Source of the DNA: Lingula anatina
Lineage: Eukaryota > Brachiopoda > Lingulata > Lingulida > Lingulidae
Direction: 5' to 3'
DNA: 64,000 bases
Assembly: GCF_001039355.2 (NCBI RefSeq)
Contig: NW_019775413.1
Span: 728,123-792,122, forward strand
Part shown: positions 56,915 to 64,000 of the stretch, piece after piece
Layout: each line of letters starts with the position of its first letter
Numbering within the stretch: position 1 is the first letter of the stretch
Translations under genes and position numbers: made by a program
Notes under the pieces: model-generated
Database searches by the model: none
What the model was told of the DNA's origin: nothing
Seen by the model: only the letters and a program-made list of their open reading frames with translations

Positions 56915-59872
56915 TGTGACGAAGCTATTCGCTTGTCTTTTTCATGTTACGCGAGGTAGCAAATACAACTCAGATATTATCTTTCTTATTATTTATTGAA
57001 CTACTGTCCTTCCTTCATTTTCATTCCTACCTCATGCAATCTCCAGCGGCCTTCTCTCTGTTTACACTAAGCGCAGTTCTATAAATACCATAAGAGCATG
57101 TCAATCAACTTAAGTTACTCTACTAAACTCTCCCCGCTCTTATTCACTGTATGCTGTCACTAACTAACATTATATTATCTCCCGGGGACGATATGCCTGT
57201 CCTCAGGCATATATAAAATTAAAATATACATTAATGTAAAATAAACTTTTTTAAACACTGCATTTGTCTATTATCGTAAATTCATGTAAAACAAAACTAA
57301 GTACGTAAATTTTGCATTATAAACCTACGATAGGATAGAAATGCATTTGACATGAAACTTAAAGGAAGACAAATTGATAACTTTTTAGAAAATATGATTT
57401 TTCGTGGATGTGCATTTACATGTTATAATGTGCGGCCCAAGAGTACAGATACTTTTTGTTTTCTCCGAGCGGATTTTTAAAGATGTTATTCTCTTATTAT
57501 GGCTCTGACTCATTTTTTAAACGTTTTCTCTTTTTCGTTTGCCATATGAGATGTTCTTGGGATGCACTACGTGACACAATTGGGTTAGCTACTCCCTGCC
57601 GAAGAAACAGCATTCACCACACAACGTTGCGACCAGCGCATCGCTGATGACGAACTACCTGTTTATCTTCATATTTATCCACACGGTAGCGTTCTCTTTT
57701 GATGGCTATAAGAGAAACAAACTACAATTAAGAGAATTAATTGTATTTATGTAGCAAATGGTTTGTTTTAGTGGTGCTATTAACTTTTTGGTAATACATC
57801 AACGTTTTGTTTGGGTCTTGTGTCTGCACATTTTGACCTTAAGTAGTTGACCAAGACAAGGTGTTAACAGATGTCCAGGGTTAAGGAATGTCTTAGCTGC
57901 TGTGTATCAAGGCACACACAAGTATATTCTATGAAAGATGATTTGGAGATTAATTCCATTGAGCTGCATTCAGTGAGAAGTCATTCAGCTTTGTAGCTGC
58001 GGATATCTTTACCCGCAGTTTTAGCAGCTACACTGTATTATTACTTACGTTTCTTTATTGTTATTTGTACACTGGTGTACAAATAACAATAAAGAAACGT
58101 AAGTAATAATACAGTGTAGCTGCTAAAACTGCGGGTAAAGATCCGTTGTATCCGCCATTTTGAATTTTAGCAAGAAAGTTCAGTTAGCACATAATGTCAA
58201 ATCAGTCCTTCTAGACAGTGCATAGCAATTGTCATCTGCCACTCATTGTATATGGATAAACGTCTTATTCGCGTACGTTGGCATACGTGTAGATAAATGT
58301 TCACAGTTTCCTGTATCGATATCCACGAATGTCCACGTCCAGCGTTTACGAATATATCCAAAACAAATGAAGCAGAAATGCATGTCAAGAAAAACTTAAC
58401 TACGTATATTATAACAATCATCATCAAACCTGAATACATTCACGTTTAACAGGCAATATTTTTATTTGCCATGGTATTATTCATCCAAAAGATAACAATA
58501 AACAACATATGATAACAATAAAACATATATGAATCCATGCTAATAATACGGTAATATGTCTAATAATACTTATGATAATAATAAAAATAATAATAACTCA
58601 ATCTGGCGTCCCAGATGCTAATATTTATATGACGTCATGCGCATCACTTCCATACCTCAACTCCACATATTCAGTTATCCATAACCACATTGATATCCGT
58701 CACATCTCAATCATTTTATTCCTCACAATACATCAAATAATATTCACATAAGACCATTTATCCTTGCATCATTTATGCTCATTAAACCATTCGTTTCACT
58801 CGATCTTTTGATTGCCAATATAACCACATTATCAACTGACAAGATCATTTTAAGAAGATCGTCGAAATGCCAGTGATTCCAGACCTTTAAATTCGTAGCC
58901 ACTCTGTTTTCATTTTAAGTAAAGTACTTGTCTCAAGATAGTGTCTAACATATGTATTCTGTTCAAATATGCATCATTAAAAAACTGTGCAGGGTCATTA
59001 TGTTTTTCTTAGTCTTATTCTTAGTCTTATTCTCTTTTCTTAGTCTCAACATTTCCATCATGGTAAGGGCGGCGGCTAATGGCGTCTGCATTCGCGAGGT
59101 GTTTACCTTTACTCTGTTAGGCGATAAAGTTAATAACCAATAATTCATTACTTCTAGAAATTCGATTACATTCAAATCGGCATGGAATTCTGGCACTGCC
59201 TTACACTTTGTCAACGCGAATATCAGTTACTGAAACTACATGTATTTACCCTTAATACCTGACCTCTATTCGCGCAATGAAACTATTCAGATAATGCTAA
59301 GTTTGAATTTTTCCGCCTTCGTAAAACTATGTTTACCTCACTTAGGCAATATTTGAAATTGTGGCTGGCAATCATAAAGTCATAGAAATATCGCAAAAAG
59401 CATTTTCTAAAAAAATCGTTTAAAGCAATTGTCTTACCTACCATTTTATGTTTGTCCAATTCCAATCTCCCATCTAGACACTTTGTGTTCGCCTGCGTAT
59501 TTTCGTCCGGTGATCGTACTCTCTCTTTCCGACAAGACTCATGACGTCAAACATCTATGTTTATATTTTGCATCCTCCATCGTTTGTGACGAAGCTTTTC
59601 GCTTGTCTTTTTCATGTTACGCGAGGTAGCAAATACAACTCAGACATTGTCTTTCTTATTATTTATTGAACTACTGTCCAGTTATTACCCGCGCCGCTTC
59701 CTTCATTTTTATTCCTACCTCATGCAATCTCTAGCGGCCTTCTCTCAGTTTACACTAAGCGGAGTTGTATAAATACCATAAGAGCATGTCAATCAACTTA
59801 AGTTACTCTGCTAAACACTCCCCGCTCTTATTCACTGCATGCTGTCACTAACTAACATTACAAAAGCGACTG
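56915..59872. mobile_element. Non-autonomous LTR retrotransposon with two LTRs and target duplication
   Basis: Direct repeats 56915-57174 and 59585-59872 both start TGTGACGAAGC and end ACATTAYA (TG...CA in the right LTR). The right one has 22 extra bases near ACCCGCGCCGC. AAAG flanks both ends (56911-56914 and 59873-59876). A TATAAATA box near 57082 suggests a plus-strand promoter. The 2.4-kb interior has no gag or pol frame, so it resembles a large-retrotransposon derivative. Copy A has the empty site near 34285 (CAACAGCGACTGAATGAATG). Confidence 0.82.
58005..58142. repeat. Perfect palindrome, 68-base arms and 2-base spacer
   Basis: 58005-58072 is the exact reverse complement of 58075-58142, centred on GTACACTGGTGTAC. 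It sits inside the LTR element. Such a perfect hairpin is unstable in most hosts. Confidence 0.92.
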
Positions 59873-60204
59873 AATGAATGGTCTCCTCCTATGTTTACTC
59901 GCGTAAAATTGAATTTTTTTCACAGGACATAGTGATTTTATAATGATAAAGATTATGCAGTGCTGTTGGACGTAAGTATAAAGCCTGTCGTAAAGCTTGT
60001 TTACTGTCTAGGCACATTCAGACGCTCCAGTTTTTCAGGTCAGGTAACGCGTGACGCAACGTTGATATATGGTTTCAATTACATGATGAGAAGAATAAGT
60101 CAATAGAAAACATGCGTAACATGTTGCATGAAGCCATTTTATCCCATGAGCCGAAATAGTCTTAGTCAAAACACAACATTATGATAGACAATATTAATTG
60201 AAAG

Positions 60205-60295
60205 AAGAGGACTGGTATGTCCCCGGACAGATTAAAATCCACGTCCTCCCGCTCCTGAGGCGGACACTCTACCCACAAGGTCATCCGGTCGGTCA
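60205..60295 (-). repeat. tRNA-like SINE head upstream of copy D
   Basis: Minus strand: GACCGGATGACCTTGTGGGT then AGAGTGTCCGCCTCAGGAGC, resembling the A-box half of a tRNA, and GTGGATTTTAATC as a weak B box. Short, and without the body of the longer SINE-like copies. Confidence 0.45.
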
Positions 60296-60409
60296 GATGT
60301 AAACAAACAGATGTAAACAAACGCATGAAACCCCTTTAAGTTTAAACTGTCAATGATTTTAAAATCAGGACATTAGACAGCTAAAGTCTTTTTTGTATTT
60401 CTAGGAAAC

Positions 60410-63400
60410 ATGGACATTATAAACGTATATGCCTGGCCTAATGTGCAGACGGCATTGGTCGGCACTGTTGTATCCCTGTTGGTGATGACATATCTTCGAC
60501 GAAAAAGATGCAGACTGCCGCCAGGTCCTCCACAGCTACCGATATTGGGGAATTACTTTGGTGAGATCCAATTTTGATTATCTTTATTGTCATTGTGATA
60601 CCTTAAATATGCTTATATCCAGACAGTTATAGAGTGTTTCCAGTGATATCTTTGTGGTAATGTATTTAAAACGCTTTCAATATATATTTTGTGTCCGGTT
60701 CAAAGCTTAATGGGAGTCGACTTCTATCGTTTTATTGTTTTGCCTGTAATAGTCGCAAATCAGCGTAAATGATAAATGCTTTAGAAGAATGATATTTATG
60801 TATTGGCCATTTTATTTCAGCATTTTCGAAAGATTCGCGACTGTTTACGGTTTTTGCAGAAATGGAAAAGAAATATGGAGACATATTCACAGTAAATTTT
60901 GGTAAGTCGCATTTTAACCAAGTGCATAACAACCATCATTGCATAAATACACGGTCGAAGAAACACGGCAAGACTTGGCTGTGAACATGCGTGGAAGATA
61001 CAATGATATAGGTACTTGTTGCCACTTATGTGACCCGGTGTGACAGGAATGTTAGTCCGATAGGAATAGCTATCCGTTCCCCATTACTTTGTACAGGTGA
61101 CATTCGTCTCATATACTCATCCCAAATTCTAACACCAACCCTAACCTATAATTGTCATAGTCCTAGGATTCCTAGGACTACTGTGCCTGTTACAGTGCTT
61201 AAAGTGATAATAACTCTTCGTTTTGGCAAAAAAAAAAAAAGAATTTTCCTGGAGTAAACAACAATTTTCCAATAGTTACCAATGGTTAATGAATCCATTT
61301 TTACATTCAAAGTTAGTCCCTAGTTTTTTTCTAAAAAGTTTGTTTTTTTGTTAAAATCTCTTAAGAGATTATAACAGAGTATAGCCATCAATGGAGGTCA
61401 CATGGTCTGAAGACATGCTCATATATCAGAATAATAGCTATAATTGCTGTTTTTGTCGTAAAACAGAATATGTTATATTTCTATGAGTTATTCACAATGT
61501 TTTTATTGTGAAATATAAATCTCATATGAAGAGTTATTATCCCTTTAAGCATAGAACAGCTGGGCTTTCCGCAGCATTTATCTTTAAATGTATGAGGCAA
61601 GAAGGATGTTAATTTACTACATAATTAATACAGTAATTTTTGATGGATTACCCGCAGGTTTTGGACATAACTCCATTGTGGTGAGCTCAGTTGATTTGGT
61701 GAATGAGTTATTGGTGGAAAAGTCAGAGGAATTCGCCGGCAGAGATACATCTCTTTGGTCGCGTATGTATGCTTCATGAAAAAAAAACTTAATGCTTTCT
61801 ATTCCATTTAGCTGGGTCAGATATGTTAATATCTATCCATTCATTTTTGGTCACCTTGAGATATCTGTTTGCTTGTAGGCAAATTGTTTTTTCTATGTCA
61901 AGGGAAACGAGACATACACGTATTTTAACGAATGAAATGGTTATCCAAAGACAGGCAATAAGATCCGTATCCCGTAGAAAGCATTTCAAGATTTTTGTTT
62001 TTTTTTTTTAATTTCTAAAAATTACAAATATTAACTGCTTCCTTAATCTGAAGCATCACGCAAGTAATTGTTTGTTTAAAGATGAATTTCCCCGTTGCAG
62101 TTTCCCTGTTATCCGGTGGATACAAAGATGTTGCATTTGCTGATTATGGTCCTGTATGGACAGTGCAGAAAAAGATGGCAGTGAAAGCCCTCAGGTAAAA
62201 TGACTCAGTGCTCTGTACATAACTCCCCTTTACCGGCTATTAATGATAGTAAAGATTCAATTATTGCAACAAAGCTCGACGTTTCTCCTTAAACTCAATG
62301 CCTCAAATTCCGTTTATTGAAAATCATGTAGACATGTATCACGAAAAGAAGAAACATTGTAACCATAAGAAAAACACAAGGAATGAAATCCGCCCCTCCC
62401 TCCACACACACACACACACACACGCACACCCACACACACACACGCAGATGCACACACACACACACATACACACACACATGCACNNNNNNNNNNNNNNNNN
62501 NNNNNNNNNNNNNNNNNNNNNNNNNNNNNNNNNNNNNNNNNNNNNNNNNNNNNNNNNNNNNNNNNNNNNNNNNNNNNNNNNNNNNNNNNNNNNNNNNNNN
62601 NNNNNNNNNNNNNNNNNNNNNNNNNNNNNNNNNNNNNNNNNNNNNNNNNNNNNNNNNNNNNNNNNNNNNNNNNNNNNNNNNNNNNNNNNNNNNNNNNNNN
62701 NNNNNNNNNNNNNNNNNNNNNNNNNNNNNNNNNNNNNNNNNNNNNNNNNNNNNNNNNNNNNNNNNNNNNNNNNNNNNNNNNNNNNNNNNNNNNNNNNNNN
62801 NNNNNNNNNNNNNNNNNNNNNNNNNNNNNNNNNNNNNNNNNNNNNNNNNNNNNNNNNNNNNNNNNNNNNNNNNNNNNNNNNNNNNNNNNNNNNNNNNNNN
62901 NNNNNNNNNNNNNNNNNNNNNNNNNNNNNNNNNNNNNNNNNNNNNNNNNNNNNNNNNNNNNNNNNNNNNNNNNNNNNNNNNNNNNNNNNNNNNNNNNNNN
63001 NNNNNNNNNNNNNNNNNNNNNNNNNNNNNNNNNNNNNNNNNNNNNNNNNNNNNNNNNNNNNNNNNNNNNNNNNNNNNNNNNNNNNNNNNNNNNNNNNNNN
63101 NNNNNNNNNNNNNNNNNNNNNNNNNNNNNNNNNNNNNNNNNNNNNNNNNNNNNNNNNNNNNNNNNNNNNNNNNNNNNNNNNNNNNNNNNNNNNNNNNNNN
63201 NNNNNNNNNNNNNNNNNNNNNNNNNNNNNNNNNNNNNNNNNNNNNNNNNNNNNNNNNNNNNNNNNNNNNNNNNNNNNNNNNNNNNNNNNNNNNNNNNNNN
63301 NNNNNNNNNNNNNNNNNNNNNNNNNNNNNNNNNNNNNNNNNNNNNNNNNNNNNNNNNNNNNNNNNNNNNNNNNNNNNNNNNNNNNNNNNNNNNNNNNNNN

Positions 63401-63427
63401 NNNNNNNNNNNNNNNNNNNNNNNNNNN

Positions 63428-63471
<44 letters not shown>

Positions 63472-63891
63472 CACACACACATACACACATGCACACAGCC
63501 ACACACACATACACACGCACACACACACACACACACACGCACACACACGCACAGACACACACACACGCGCGCACACACACACGCACACACGCACGCACGC
63601 ACACACACACACACATGCACGCACACACACACACGCACACACACACGCACACACACATGCACGCACACACAAACAGACCATCAACAATCCAAAAGCCATA
63701 CGTTACACAAAAAGCAACTATATTTTTCATTTTAGGTCATACGTCTTCAGCGGCAAATTAGATAGTTTGGCAAAGTTGGCATTCGAAGAGGTTGCTCCTT
63801 TGTTGGCAAAACAGTCTGAACCCGTAGATGTCGATTTCTACATCAATTTACTCATTTACAATATCATCAGTAGGATTGCTTTTGGCAAGAG
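60410..63891 (+). CDS. Cytochrome P450 copy D (clan 2), intact so far, runs off the window
   Basis: Exons 1-5: 60410-60560, 60821-60901, 61658-61762, 62101-62194, 63736-63891, all with canonical donors (GTGAG, GTAAG, GTATG, GTAAA, GTGAG) and no stop. They encode an ER anchor ([14 protein letters not shown]), the complete hinge [13 protein letters not shown], the B-helix region [19 protein letters not shown], the C-helix [13 protein letters not shown] and the region [18 protein letters not shown] up to RIAFGKR. Exon lengths equal those of copy B, so exons 6-11 (helix I, ExxR, heme loop) should lie beyond 64000. It is the best candidate for the working member of the array. Role: haem-thiolate monooxygenase on the ER membrane, steroid- or xenobiotic-type by relation to CYP17/CYP1/CYP2; substrate not inferable. 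Intron 4 contains the CA tract and assembly gap. Confidence 0.85.
62401..63668. repeat. (CA)n microsatellite containing a 944-base assembly gap
   Basis: CA-rich sequence with CG and TG interruptions runs from 62401 to 62483 and from 63428 to 63668; 62484-63427 are N. The tract lies in intron 4 of P450 copy D. True length unknown. Confidence 0.95.
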
Positions 63892-64000
63892 GTGAGCTAC
63901 TTCAACTATTATCAACGTTTACTCGGCCGCGAGTAACATGTCCGTTTTTTGACTAGTTTTTTAAACAACCTGTATACCTGTAGTATATACGGTATGTACG

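Larger units (their letters stand above)
55840..60409 (+). promoter_or_regulatory. Upstream segment of P450 copy D, split by an LTR element
   Basis: 55860-56910 and 59877-60409 together parallel the copy A upstream segment. Part of it is tandemly duplicated (56090-56345 and 56450-56700), giving two TTGACCTCGATCACGAG motifs (from 56309 and 56654) and one E-box CACGTG (56634-56639). The acceptor TTTGTATTTCTAG is followed by GAAACATGG at the start codon. Confidence 0.55.

Noticed and set aside
62295-63761. Several 450-490 residue open frames on both strands
   Set aside because: They run through the 944-base N gap and a CA microsatellite; they are translation artefacts.

Overview
This is an AT-rich, intron- and transposon-laden metazoan sequence. 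Genes are split by GT-AG introns, microsatellites and foldback DNA elements are frequent, and the mobile elements (CR1/L2-type LINE with an esterase ORF1, Ty3 integrase, Tc1, THAP-type transposon, MITEs) together with a PAN plus contactin-associated-protein-like fibrinogen gene suggest a marine invertebrate, possibly a non-vertebrate deuterostome (cephalochordate, hemichordate or echinoderm). The species cannot be fixed from the sequence alone.

Layout. 1-6,700: a decayed LINE on the minus strand abuts the integrase end of a Ty3-type retrotransposon on the plus strand. 7,171-11,612 (+): an incomplete monocarboxylate-transporter-like (SLC16) gene with TM1 and TM7-12 exons but no TM2-6 exons, interrupted by a MITE and a foldback element. 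13,224-15,561 (+): a complete four-exon gene for a small secreted PAN/apple plus CNTNAP-type fibrinogen-like protein. 16,961-18,990 (-): a four-exon, cysteine-rich secreted peptide with the core motif of the Diedel family, followed by an EF-hand segment that is frame-broken. 19,000-33,000: gene-poor and filled with dispersed repeats, a THAP/DDE transposon remnant, a ~380-bp tandem repeat, a Tc1 element with intact termini and a tRNA-derived SINE-like repeat.

33,500-64,000 (+): a tandem array of four clan-2 (CYP17/CYP1/CYP2-like) cytochrome P450 copies. Each shares about 1.2 kb of upstream sequence and a 5'UTR intron ending just before the ATG. Copy A (34,784-40,873) has two lost splice donors, a nonsense codon in the heme-binding exon and no exon 7. 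Copy B (43,982-50,803) has all 11 exons but two frameshifts. Copy C (52,784-53,398) is a stub with a 46-bp deletion. Copy D (60,410 to beyond the window) is intact as far as it can be read (exons 1-5). Because the copies are paralogous they serve as empty sites for one another and reveal private transposon insertions in each.

The assembly carries several single-N joins (4939, 6289, 7879, 37577, 48236, 55162). Several of these have nearly identical sequence on both sides, so part of the apparent duplication, and some apparent gene damage, may be assembly artefact. A 944-base gap lies in intron 4 of copy D.
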